From Pictodentalium vernedei (lineage: Eukaryota > Mollusca > Scaphopoda > Dentaliida > Dentaliidae), in assembly GCA_031216915.1 (NCBI GenBank), contig CM062296.1, positions 453,716,287 through 453,780,286 on the forward strand: 64,000 bases of DNA, in the 5' to 3' direction. The notes below the pieces were generated by a model. It ran no database searches. It saw only the letters and a list, made by a program, of their open reading frames with translations, and was not told the origin of the DNA. Within the stretch, counting starts at the first letter, position 1. Each line of letters starts with the position of its first letter. Shown in pieces: positions 11,006-20,904 of this stretch. Made by a program: the position numbers and the translations under genes.

Positions 11006-11584
11006 ATCACGAGATTCACAAGAGGAAATAAAAAGTGATTGATATATATAGGAGAAAAAAAATATAAATAAATAGTTATTTAAAAAATAAATATCGAATC
11101 AAATAGATAATAAAATACGTAAATCGTGAACGATTCCCAGATTATGAGGACATCATTTTTTATAAACATGCTGATGAGAGCCTATGCATTCTGCGTGAAC
11201 AAACAAATAGATCGTCTCTTGTTAGAATGATGCGCGTGGTCTAGATGGCGGTGCGATCGACCGCAGATGAAAAAACGGTGGAGAGTGGAGGGGAAGAGAC
11301 GGAAAAAAATTAAAAATCGTTATGAGTTTTGAGGTAAAGTGTAACAGAATCACGAGATTCACAAGAGGAAATAAAAAGTGATTGATATAATATATATAGG
11401 AGAAAAAAATATATTAATAAATAGTTATTTAAAAATAAATATCGAATCAAATAGATAATAAAATACGTAAATCATGAACGATTCCCAGATTATGAGAGCA
11501 AAGTTTCTTTTAAACATGCTGATGAGAGCCTACGCATTCTGCATGAACGATCAACTAGGTCGTCTCTTGTCAGAACGATGCATT
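10895..11584. repeat. 345-bp tandem duplication at the left end of the Polinton
   Basis: Two units, 10895-11239 and 11240-11584, start at TCTAGATGGCGGTGC and run through the AT-rich leader into the first codons of the 11474 gene. The first unit therefore holds a truncated gene start in which ATG is GTG. The inner Polinton lacks this duplication. Confidence 0.85.
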
Positions 11585-11848
11585 GGGTGTCGGGATCATC
11601 TAGACTTCAATCACGAGGATCATTTATGTTGGACAATGGAAAGGGAAGATACGGTCATCAAGTATTTCAAACCAGCGTTCGAATGCACTCGAATCGACGA
11701 CGTGATCACGTTTTGGAGGAGATTAGTCTTCTGTAGCGGGCGAGACAAGCCCACCAGTTCAGAAGAAATGAAATTGGCGCATGGAAGTCTCACTTTAGAA
11801 GACAGGGGATGCGTCTTGAAATTATTGCTGAAGGAAGCATACGTCTAA
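11474..11848 (+). CDS. Small Cys/His-rich Polinton protein, unknown function
   Basis: An intact 124-codon ORF is the first gene inside the left terminal repeat. A Cys/His cluster CIGCRDHLDFNHEDHLC at residues 36-52 could bind zinc, but the spacing matches no finger I recognise. The rest is mixed helical, ending LLLKEAYV. The homologue in the inner element (38570-38197) is broken, so both copies share the gene and its position. The start is chosen at ATG 11474 because similarity between copies begins there. I do not recognise the family. Confidence 0.7.
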   Translation: MNDSQIMRAKFLLNMLMRAYAFCMNDQLGRLLSERCIGCRDHLDFNHEDHLCWTMEREDTVIKYFKPAFECTRIDDVITFWRRLVFCSGRDKPTSSEEMKLAHGSLTLEDRGCVLKLLLKEAYV

Positions 11849-11946
11849 GTTTTCTTGTTGATATAAATAAGGGAGAATAGAAAATAAAAATAAATACACG
11901 CGTAAATTTTATCTAATATTAGAAAGAAAAAACACACACAAAAAAA

Positions 11947-12609
11947 ATGAGAACCACAAATAAATTGTATCCGTCGTTAGATGACGATGAGAATGAAAAG
12001 CCGAACAACGTTTTGCCAATGGCGTCATCACCAGAAGAAAAAGAAAGAGGAGAGAGGTATCACATCGATCAAATCAGTAGAATCCAATTGTATCTGACTC
12101 GAGAGAGAGACTCTCGTCATTCTCTCAAGAAGAAGTATTCGCACCTCGTGAAATTCGTCAATGCAGTCGACACGACACTCATCATGATTTCCATGGGTTT
12201 AAACGCGGCCGGCATCAGATTGTTGTCGACTGCGGCCAGCCTTCTGATCGTGTTGACCATAGAAGGAGTGGCTCTCGCCGCTGGATTGTTTAGCACAGTT
12301 GGAAACTTTTTGAGTAGGAAATTATATCTGAAGGCTAGGAAACACGAAAAGATTCGCGTCTTGGCCGACTCCAAGATAGACATGTATCCCAAAAGATCTC
12401 GATGGCGTTGAAAGATGGTAGGATATCGGACGGAGAATACTTCATGATATTGGGTGAGAAAAATGGAATACAAGGCCATGAAAGAAGCCGTGAGAATCAA
12501 GACTCGTCAGATCATCAAGGAAGAGATGAAGGATTCTCTCATGGAAAGGGGGAGGAAAGAGGCCAGGGAGGAATTCGGTAAGTTGATAGAACTCAAGAGC
12601 AGCGACTGA
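11947..12609 (+). pseudogene. Polinton membrane protein with coiled-coil N-terminus, frameshifted
   Basis: The first 154 codons are open (11947-12411): an acidic N-terminus, a helical segment rich in Arg/Lys/Glu (residues about 40-75), then two hydrophobic stretches (about 78-96 and 97-118) and a basic SRKLYLKARKHEKIR. After a shift near 12385 the C-terminal part (DGRISDGEYF and a long charged helix) continues in another frame to a stop at 12607. The inner-element homologue (38101-37445) keeps the junction in one frame. Proteins of this layout are common in Polinton-type elements but their role is unknown; a virion membrane or core role would be a guess. Confidence 0.65.
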
Positions 12610-12789
12610 AATAATATATATACATAATAAGAATAGAATTTTAAAAATAAAAGTTAAATTCATATATAAAAAAAATAAATACAAAATTATTTAAATAACC
12701 CTAAAAAAAAATGTATTGGGTAAATAAAGTGTAAGAGAGTTACCGAGATGGGTAATTCTCGATAAGTACAACCTAAAAATGACAGACAG

Positions 12790-13230
12790 ATGCTTAGCGG
12801 AATTTGCAAGGTGTGTGGTTCGATCAAGACTCAATTCGTCAAAAAAAAAATGATCAGAGGCGAAGGAATCGTGAATAAAATGATCAATAATCTACCTTTC
12901 GAAATGCATCTGCCGGGTCACAGTTTCACGGGACCCAGAACGAAATTGAACAAGAGACTCAACGCCGATCTGACTCCTAAATCTTGTAGCAAACCCGTGA
13001 ATAGGGTGGACGTGGCTGCATATGATCTGTGCTACGCCAGACATCTCGACACCAAGACTCGCAACGACGTCTGTGATAAAAACATGTTGGCGAAATTGAA
13101 AGACATATTGAATCCGACCAGGAGAGAGAAGTTCAAACGTTCGCTGGTCGTCAAAGTGATTGGTTCGAAACGTCGATTCGGATGGGGTGTTCAAAAAAAA
13201 GCACCTCGGAAAAGAAGAAGCGATTATTGA
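12790..13230 (+). CDS. Parvovirus-type phospholipase A2-like protein, catalytic His lost
   Basis: The 146-codon ORF contains a layout like the PLA2 domain of parvovirus VP1: a Ca-loop-like FTGPRTKLN at residues 46-54, then KPVNRVDVAAYD-LCY at 68-82. PLA2-like domains of this type help particles cross membranes. In the inner copy the same place reads AAYKHDVCY, with the expected His-Asp. Here six bases encoding Lys-His are missing and the second Gly of the Ca loop is Arg, so activity is not expected. An N-terminal CKVC pair may bind metal. The end overlaps the integrase frame (13182 or 13229 start) with a TGATG junction. Confidence 0.7.
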   Translation: MLSGICKVCGSIKTQFVKKKMIRGEGIVNKMINNLPFEMHLPGHSFTGPRTKLNKRLNADLTPKSCSKPVNRVDVAAYDLCYARHLDTKTRNDVCDKNMLAKLKDILNPTRREKFKRSLVVKVIGSKRRFGWGVQKKAPRKRRSDY

Positions 13231-13299
13231 TGAGCAAATTGGCCGAGGAGTTACACAAGCCCACCGTGCGTAAATTTCGAAAGAGAAGGATGTTCATGA
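13182..13299 (+). pseudogene. Integrase gene, 5' fragment
   Basis: The frame overlapping the end of the PLA2-like gene encodes LAEELHKP-RKFRKRR, the usual lead-in to the Polinton integrase core. It stops abruptly where a LINE is inserted and resumes at about 16738. The likely start is ATG 13229, overlapping the previous stop. Confidence 0.75.
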
Positions 13300-14011
13300 C
13301 ATTCAGATTCAGATTCAGATTCTTTATTCACGGTACACATACATGTAAAATGGTTACAAATAAACATATTGCACAAATGTAATGTGAAGTATACCGTAGG
13401 AAGTGGCATAGCCAGATTGGCTGTCTACCTGCCACCCCCTGGAAGAAGATGGGGTGATTGCAAACAGACTGTGGCTGAAAGAATGAACAGAGAGCCAATT
13501 ATGTGACACATGATGGAGAATGACGATCGAATCATTACTTTTCTGATATTAGAGTATTAGTGTTTCATTTTCGCCAGCGGAAAGACGGTGATTCAAGGTA
13601 GGCAAGAAGCAACCTGCCTATAGGACTCCCTCCACTACTTATCATAACACATGAGGGCGGCAACAAGTCCCATCGTGAAGTTCGTATCGTTTAGACTGCG
13701 ACAAGGAGGTTGGTCATGATGTTTGGGTGTGGTGTCTACGTTAGCTGCATCATCATCGTAGGATGACGAATGTTATTGATTTATTTGTGTAGACTTTTAT
13801 TTGCAAGTTCATAAAGTTCATACTTATATCCATATAGTATTTTACATAGCACCACTGTAAGGAGGAAGCGCGACAGGTTGCACAAGACGAGGATTCCAGA
13901 TTTAGACGCGGACCACGACTTTGACAATTTACGAAGTTTACGAAGTGCAATCAGGACAGTAGGGATTGTTGCAGCTGACATAACTGGAATATGAGGAAAT
14001 GAATGTGGAAG

Positions 14012-16012
14012 TTAGCTTGTTCTTAAGCATGCTTCTGTCGCTAATATTACGAGTTGTGTCGTCCAGAGCATTCCATAGTTTCGGGAAGGAGTATAAAGGA
14101 AATTTATCCAGAGTTGGGTCCGTGTTTTTTCTATGTATAGGAGGCCTGACTGTCTAGTTCTCCTACCAGATGGATTGTCAGTAATTTTAAATATATCATT
14201 GAAAGACACCGGTAATCTGCCGTTCTGCCAGTCAAACACGAACAGTAGTGCATGTAGCCTAAACAAATCATCAACCTTGAGTATTTGGTTTTCTTTAAAC
14301 AGGGGATCTGTATGAGAATTGTACTTTTTGTTATTAATTATTCGTATTGAACGTTTTTGCAGGACAGCTAGTTTTTTGATAGCTCTTGAGTTGCCCCATG
14401 CCTGGATTCCGTATACCAAATGGCTATGTATGAGGGCGTAATACAAAGTTTTCATAGCTCCGTGGGGGAGGATATTTTTAACTTTGTTTAGACTATAGTT
14501 TGCGCGTGCTATTTTCGAGCATAATCGGGATATGTGAGCCTTGTAGGATAAATGTTCATCAATGCTAATTCCCAAGAATTTAACAGATTTTTCTGTTTCG
14601 GTGGCCCCAACTTTGTTAATGTTTTGGTTATTTATTTTTACCTCTTGACAAAGATTTTTGTTCCTACCTTTATTTGGATTAAGTATGATGTACGAGGTCT
14701 TCTTAGCATTCAGCATTAACTGGTTCACAGAGCACCATTCGAATAGTTTCTGGAGCTCGTCATTGAAATACGATGTAATGGGATTATTATCGGAGCCTGG
14801 GCAGTGTGCAGTGGTGTCATCGGCAAATGATAAAAGATTGAATGATGTTGAGTTACTTATATCATTTATATATAAAAGAAAAAGAATAGGGCCTAAAATC
14901 GAGCCCTGTGGTACACCACAACTCTGTTTGGCTAAGTTCGATTTGTGCTCTCCGTACGTGACATATTGAGGCCTGTTGGACAAGTAACTTCTAAATCAAT
15001 TGTTGGTGACACCTCGGATGCCATATGTTTCCAGTTTACCTAATAGTATTTCGTGATTTATGGTGTCAAAAGCCTTTGACAAATCCAGGAACAGTGCTAA
15101 GGTGCTGTTTTTTTCTTCTTTATTATTTTCTATTGCAATGCTTTTAAGGAGCTGAAGAACTGGATGAATAGTACTATGTCGCTTTCGGAACCCATATTGG
15201 TGAGGGTATAAAATATTAAACCTATTGAGGAATCTCTCTAGCCTCACTTCCATGAGTTTTTCCATTACTTTTGAGAATACCGGAAGTATACTGATATGTC
15301 TGTAATTTGTAAAGCTGTGCTCGTCACCCGCTTTAAATATGGGTATCAACTTCGCGATCTTCATCCTGTCTGGTACTTTGCCGTTTAGGAAAGAGTTGTT
15401 AATTACATGTGTTAGAGGATCCAATACTTCGGTTATCGTATGCTTAAGAAGACAGGTTGTGATGTCATCGCAGTCTTTAGATAATTTTGGCTTCATTTTA
15501 TTTACTACTCGGTTGACTTCTGTGGGATTTGTGGGTATTAAATAGAGATTATTGGAGACATTGTTGTCCATGTAATCTGTGTAGGACTTATTAGTTTTCT
15601 GAATCTGTTCGGATGTGTTTTTTCCAATGTTGATAAAGAAATTGTTGAATTCTTCTGCGATGGCATGGGGCTCGTTTAACTCGATGTTGTCCTGGATGAA
15701 GAACGATGGTAATCTGGCTTCAGGTTTTCCTTTATTGATGGCTTCGTTTAAAATCTGCCACGTTCTTCGCATATTGTTTTTGTTTTCGTTTAGGATATCT
15801 CTATAATAGGTAGCTTTACATTGTTTTTTTACCTTGTTGAAGATTCTACAGTAGTTTTTATAGTTTTCTGAGTTCCTTTCGGTGGGAGCATGGAGTTTTT
15901 TCTTGTAGAATTTTTCTTTGTTGTTGGAGGATATTACAAGCCCCCTTGTCATCCATGGCTGTTTTTTAATAACTTTTTTGGCTAACACGTTTGAGAGGGA
16001 ATGCTCTTTCAT
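14012..16012 (-). pseudogene. LINE reverse transcriptase, one in-frame stop and 3' frameshift
   Basis: Two open segments (16012-14996, 14983-14012) form one RT domain interrupted by TGA at 14996-14998 at a position where Trp is expected. Motifs include a [20 protein letters not shown] block, [15 protein letters not shown] with the first catalytic Asp, GVPQGSILGPILFLLYIND and FADDTT. The last part shifts frame near 14160, and a CNNPYCPDC-type C-terminus is visible near 13950. RNase H is absent. The motif style is CR1/Jockey-like, but the clade is not proven. Confidence 0.85.
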
Positions 16013-16730
16013 AGGCTTCCATATAGATGTTTAGAAAGGTTTCATATGACTCATTGGGACAATTCGACTGCATTACAGGATTAAAATCACTTTGCGAGAT
16101 AAGTGTTTTAAATTCAACTATTCTTTCTGCATTTATTATTCTTTTTAGTGTAAAGTGTGGTGTATCTTTTGGTTTGGGGTTTTCCTCAATATAGAAAACA
16201 CCAAAATGATCTGACACGTCAGATATGACTATTCCAGGTAATGCTGCTTGTGGAACATTATTAGAGAAGATATGATCTATCAGAGTAGCAGAACGACAGG
16301 TTACTCTCGTTGGCTTGGTGATATACGGCAGAAAGCCTTGACTGAACATGAGATTAACAAATTCTTCCGTTTTTGAGTGTGTAGTTGCTTTTAAAAGGTC
16401 CAGGTTAAGATCCCCCATAATATAAACTTTTTTATTTTCGGCATTTAAAACATTCGTTATTTCATTTAATTTTGATAAGAAAAGGTTGATGTCGGCTTTA
16501 GGAGGAGTGTTGGGTCTATAAATAACGCCAATAATTCTGGGTTGGTATTTATCTTTAGTTTCAATAAACAGAGATTCGAAGACATGGGGAATAAAGAACG
16601 AAATATCATTACGAACTCTGTAGGGTATTCCTTCTTTAATATATAGACCAACCCCTCCTCGACCATCATCATTCTCGTGTCTCATACGTTTAATAATCGG
16701 GGCATAGCCATCCAGACTGAACGACATCTC
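15966..16730 (-). pseudogene. LINE APE-type endonuclease, N-terminus missing
   Basis: The minus-strand frame shows GRGGVGLYIKEG, then IMGDLNLDLL (Asp-Asn catalytic block), then LIDHIFSN and SDHFGVFYI (the SDH block near the end), in the order of APE-like LINE endonucleases. The first third of the domain is missing through 5' truncation. A frameshift near 15985 separates it from the RT frame. The open frame upstream of about 16730 is Polinton DNA and not part of this protein. Confidence 0.8.
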
Positions 16731-16737
16731 TGGAGGA

Positions 16738-17446
16738 ATCTGGTCCGCCGACTTGGTCGACATGAGATTGTTTTCGAGGTGGAACGAGGGCGTCAAATAT
16801 CTATTGACGGTCATCAACGTGTTTTCCAAATATGGTTGGATCAGAGCCTTGAAGAATAAATCGGGACCTGGCGTCGCCGAGGCTCTGAAGAGCGTGTTCG
16901 ACTCGTCTTCTCGAAAACTGAATAAATTGTGGGTGGACAAGGGGAAGGAATTCTACAACAAGGACGTTAGTCGGTTGGTCGACCTCTACTCGATCAAAAA
17001 TGAAGAGAAAGCCAGCATCGTGGAATCGAACGATGAAGGAAAAGATGCAAAGGTACTTCACGGCGAATTTGACAAAGAAATACATATACTCTCTGAATGG
17101 TCTGGTCGAAGATTACAACAACACGTGACACAGATCGATCAGGATGACCCCCACAGAAGCTAGCGATCCTCGAAACGAAAAACGGGTCTACGCGAATCTA
17201 TATTCCGAGAGATCTAAGATCAGGAAGGAGTCTAGACCGCCGAAATTTGTGTTTGGCGATCGAGTGAGAATCTACACTTATAAGAAGCACTTCGAAAAGG
17301 ATTACACTCCTCGATGGACCACAGAAATCTTCGTGATAATCAGAATATTTCACACCGATCTGGTGACTTACGAAATCGCAGCTTTGGATGGCAAAGAGAT
17401 CATTGGAAAGTTTTACGAACAACAATCACAGAAGACGGAGTTTTAA
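16738..17446 (+). pseudogene. Polinton DDE integrase, core and C-terminus, frameshifted
   Basis: This is the retroviral-type (rve) integrase that inserts the element with a 6-bp duplication. It begins with SADLVDMR (first catalytic Asp), then LTVINVFSKYGWIRALK, then WVDKGKEFYNKD, where the second Asp is present. After about 17020 the frame shifts around the expected catalytic Glu. The C-terminal part is open from 17144: FGDRVRIYTYKKHFEKDYTPRW, the usual Polinton DNA-binding tail. The N-terminal piece lies at 13182-13299 beyond the LINE. Insertion plus frameshift make it non-functional. Confidence 0.88.
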
Positions 17447-17561
17447 AATATATATATATATATATATATTTACTCTCTTTTAACAAACAAAAATAATAAT
17501 TGAAACTATTTTTAGAAAAAAGCAAACGAATTAATAAACAAAAACAAAAAAAACTTCAAAA

Positions 17562-18813
17562 ATGGTAAATATACTAGATATTGTACAAGGCATACTGAAA
17601 GACGAAAGTATTGAGAAATACGAGGTTCACGAATATGAACTGATAACCGGAACGAGTTTGAACAATGCAGGAGAGATAAGAATCAATGTCGAAACCCAAG
17701 ATCTATTCGTTCTTCCTAGCGAGAGTTACATAGTGGTGCAGGGACATCTCACCAAGGAAGATGGGACCAAATACGCCGACGACGACATGGTAACTCTAGC
17801 CAATAATGGCGCCATGTATCTATTTAGTAATATAAAATACTTGCTATCCGGACAAGAGATAAAATCCATGTTTCATCCCCGTCAGGCTACCATGATTTTC
17901 GGACTCTTGACGTATCCGGATGATTTTTTGAAATCCAGGGGACTTAATCAGTTGTGGGTGAAAGACACTGTTGGCCTTGCTAGCGCCGGCGCTGCTGCGA
18001 TATTTGACTATGTTGTCAACATGTCCAAACCCAAAGGAACCTTTTCGTTCAGGATACCTTTGAAACATACCTTCGGATTCGCGGACGATTACAACAAGAT
18101 CATGTATGGATTCAAACACAATCGGACATTGATTCAAAGGGGAGACGATAGTGAGACTCTCCACAACCGAGGCAGCTAAGTTAACTCTACACAAGATATC
18201 GTGGTTCGTTCCGCACGTGCAGCCTTTGAGCGTGGAAAAAATGCGTCTCTACAAGATCATAGAATCCAAGAGTAAATTACCCATGGAATTTAGAATGAGA
18301 TAGTGCGACACGGCTAGCATTCCGCTCTCCATGAATCACTTTGATTGGAGATTGACCATGAAATCCGTTTCCGAGAGACCGCGTTTCATCGTGGTCGTGT
18401 TTCAGACTGACAGGGACAGGTCTCAAGAAAAGAATGTGTCGCTGTTCGATCACTGCAATTTGAGAAACATGCAAGTGTTTTTGAATGCCATGCGATATCC
18501 AGCAATCGATTACAATGCATCGTTCGACAAGAACAATTTCTCCAGACTGCGACGCCACAGATTTTAGAAAGAAGTATCACAGTCTGGACGAATTGATGAG
18601 CAAACCTAATATATCTCCCAGCGAATACAAGTCGACATACCCCATGTTCGTATTTGACATCAGTAAACAGAGCGAACGGCTCAACGACTAGACATTCAGA
18701 TCAAGATGCAGTTCGACAAAAATGTGCCGAGAAAAACCAAGGCTTTTGCCCTGGTCCTGTCGGATAGAGAATTACAATTTGAATCGGATGGAAATAAGAT
18801 GTCGATCGTTTGA
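17562..18813 (+). pseudogene. Major capsid-like protein (double-jelly-roll candidate), broken
   Basis: It lies downstream of integrase after an (AT)n spacer. The first 205 codons are open and match the inner copy closely. Conserved blocks include ETQDLFVLPSESYIVVQG, NIKYLLSGQEI and GTFSFRIPLKH. Later blocks FDHCNLRNMQVFLNA, YPMFVFDISKQSERL and LSDRELQFESDGNKM follow, split by a frameshift near 18150, TAG at 18301 and another shift near 18545. From its length (about 417 codons), place next to integrase and pattern I infer the major capsid protein of a Polinton virion. Jelly-roll structure was not modelled. It converges on the fibre-like gene. Confidence 0.7.
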
Positions 18814-18920
18814 TGAGAGATGAGTGTGTGAAGAAAAGAAAAAAAAATATATATAAATAAAAAAAAATAAATAAAAATAATTACAAAAATGAATGGTAAA
18901 GAACGTATTAAAAACAAATA

Positions 18921-18941
18921 AAAAGTAATGAGATCTAGAGA
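18921..18941. terminator. Conserved AGTAATGAGATCTAGAGA motif between convergent genes
   Basis: The same 18-bp motif occurs here, between the convergent capsid and fibre-like genes, and three more times at 25743-25916 beyond the end of the 25240 gene. A T-rich tract follows. The position suggests a 3'-end or insulating signal, but this is inference. Confidence 0.4.
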
Positions 18942-19010
18942 GATTGAATTTTTTTTTTGTTTTTGTTTTAATAATTACTCATTATCTTTTAATTATTTAT
19001 TTCCACACGT

Positions 19011-20283
19011 TCACTGTTTGTTCAGAGGATCTAGTTTGATCAATAGGCTCACCACGGAAGTGGCGGCTTCGGAATTATTGGTTTTCGTAACAAAATTAAT
19101 CCTGTCTCCAGCATTCACTTTGAGAGGCGTGCCAAATGTGCTGATGTTCGAGTGTTGATTCTCGGTCTTTTCGACGCTGTATCTCCTATCACTCTCTACT
19201 CTGTTCACCATGAGATTGACGACTGCTCTGTTATTCAAATCCTTGGAAGCCAGACCCATTCGAATGATTTCGCCTCCCAATGGCATGGGATATCCCACCT
19301 GACCGTGTTGTGATCTGCTACCTCCGTTTCCGAAAGACCACTCGGCTTTTCCCTCCTCTAACACACCGCTCTCCTCAGCCACATGGTGATCAATTGCCTG
19401 GCGTATTTGACTTTCTCCACCACCAAAGTCAGGGTGCAGGCATCTGACATGTTCACGGGATCTGGCAGATTCGTGAGCGCGTGTCCGCCCATGTCTAGTT
19501 TTCTTCCATGATGTTGCCCTTTTTCCAGACCGAGTTGTCATCCACGTACTGCCTGCTGACTGCACTAAAATCGAATTTAGGAACGTGATCGAGACCAAAT
19601 AAATTCTGATTGTTCATGTTGATGCCACCCTCCATGGTTCCGCCGGATTGTTTGTTCAGGTAGAGATCATCCACTTGCGATTCTATGTATTCTTGAGATT
19701 ATATCATGGCAGAATCCACATAGCCCTTGTTGACCACGGTGGAGTGCTTGTCCATGCTGTCTATCTTTGACAGATTCAATATCTTGTTGAATCCCGCATT
19801 CAGATCCAATTTCATTTCTCGTCTGTCAGACTTTCTCTGTCTCGGGTCTACGTAGTGTTTGGTCGCCATGCCCTTGGGATTCCTGGGAGTGGCCACATTT
19901 GTTATCTTGTTAGAAATGGCGTTCATTTCCGATTGCATCGTTTTCTGAATGTATCTACCTCTCAGGTGTTCACTGAATTGCGCGTGAGAATCGTCTGCGT
20001 ATTTCTTGGTCGCGGCATCAGTGGAATCTATTGGATTCACGACGTTCATCAAATGTTTGGATTTCAGATCGAGATCGTCGGTCACGGGAAGATTGTAGAG
20101 CTTGTTATCGTTCATGTTCAAAGGTTCCTATTGAGGTTCATATCTCTGAACGTAATGTTCATCCAAGTTGGCGATGTCGTAACCATTGCCAACTTCGAGC
20201 GTCTTCCTCTTCTTTTTGGGGTGACTTTCGTCATCACTTCTACCAACTTTATTGACAGGCACGTTGTTTTGGGTTTTGGTTTT
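19011..20283 (-). pseudogene. Virion fibre-like protein with repeated A-T-K-x-Y-V-D motifs
   Basis: The minus strand carries a chain of shaft repeats, each an NLP/NVxxP block followed by ATKKYAD, ATKHYVD, VNKGYVD or SRQYVDD, spaced 45-60 residues. A globular C-terminus lies at about 19360-19011. This layout is the one known from trimeric tail fibres and adenovirus-like fibres, so a receptor-binding spike is a reasonable inference. The N-terminal part contains KKKRK, basic enough for a nuclear signal. It is broken: TAG near 20133, TAA near 19700, and frame changes around 19510 and 19420. No clear start ATG is visible. The stop is at 19011. Neighbours are capsid (convergent) and protease (upstream, same strand). 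Confidence 0.65.
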
Positions 20284-20416
20284 AAAAATATATTTCAACG
20301 CAGTTTTTTTTAAAATGAATTATTTTTCGCTTATTTTATTTTTTGTTTTATTCGATTAAGTTTTTTTTTAAATAATTTTTTACCTTTATATATATTTACT
20401 ATAAAAAAATCTATCT

Positions 20417-20843
20417 CTAATGTAAATCATTGAGAATGTCTTGAAACCGATCTCCTTCCGACCATCTCTTGAGAACATAGAGACACAGGTGACCGCAAAA
20501 CACTTGATCCGGCGATTGCACTCGTTCCGTGTTCCGATTTGTCGAAATAGTTCTTTATTTCTTTCGGCGGTGAGATTCCATAGCTGTCGAAATAATAATT
20601 CTTCTTCCCATTCTTGAACCACGCCACCCAGTGAGTGCCTTCGCCCGGTAAATCGTCCAGATTTAAAATTCCGCATTCCGATTGTCGTTGTCGAGGTCTT
20701 CTCTTTGGCAAGGCATCTCTGGAAAACACGCCTCGAAAATCTTTGATTTTCAAGTCCTTCTCCACATTCGACAGATCGATGTTGGATAGGGGTTCGTTAG
20801 GTAAGACGACACCTTCTACGGATATCCATATTTTCTTATTCAT
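20417..20843 (-). pseudogene. Adenain-like cysteine protease (Ulp1/C5 fold), frameshifted
   Basis: The N-terminal frame (20843 to about 20520) contains LNLDDLPGEGTHWVAWFK with the catalytic His, then YYFDSYG with the acidic residue. The catalytic Cys block (DQVFCGHLCLYVL) follows in another frame near 20495, and the end ILNDLH lies at 20417. His, acidic residue and Cys appear in the order of adenovirus-type proteases, which cut virion precursors after GG or GxG sites. One frame change near 20525 separates the Cys. Two neighbouring virion proteins carry matching cut sites. Confidence 0.85.
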
Positions 20844-20904
20844 AAATGTGTATTTTTTTTTTATTTATTTTATTATAATTCACAAAATGATCTTATTTTT
20901 TATT
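20844..20904. other. AT-rich spacer between polymerase and protease genes
   Basis: Short T-rich spacer; it probably holds the protease leader and the end of the polymerase gene. No specific motif can be supported. Confidence 0.4.

Larger units (their letters stand above)
13303..16732 (-). mobile_element. CR1-like LINE inserted in the Polinton integrase gene, 5'-truncated
   Basis: The minus strand encodes an APE-type endonuclease fragment followed by RT. The 3' end carries AATAAA followed by (GAATCT)n at 13303-13330, the short-repeat tail usual for CR1/L2-type LINEs. The 5' end starts inside the endonuclease, so the copy is 5'-truncated. The sequence GACAT occurs at both borders (13298-13302 and 16733-16737) and may be a short target duplication. 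Region 13330-14011 is a 3' UTR-like stretch without genes. Confidence 0.85.

Noticed and set aside
16677..17085. Minus- and plus-strand ORFs overlapping the integrase, and the upstream extension of the LINE endonuclease frame
   Set aside because: They cross the LINE/Polinton border or oppose the integrase; they are chance frames.
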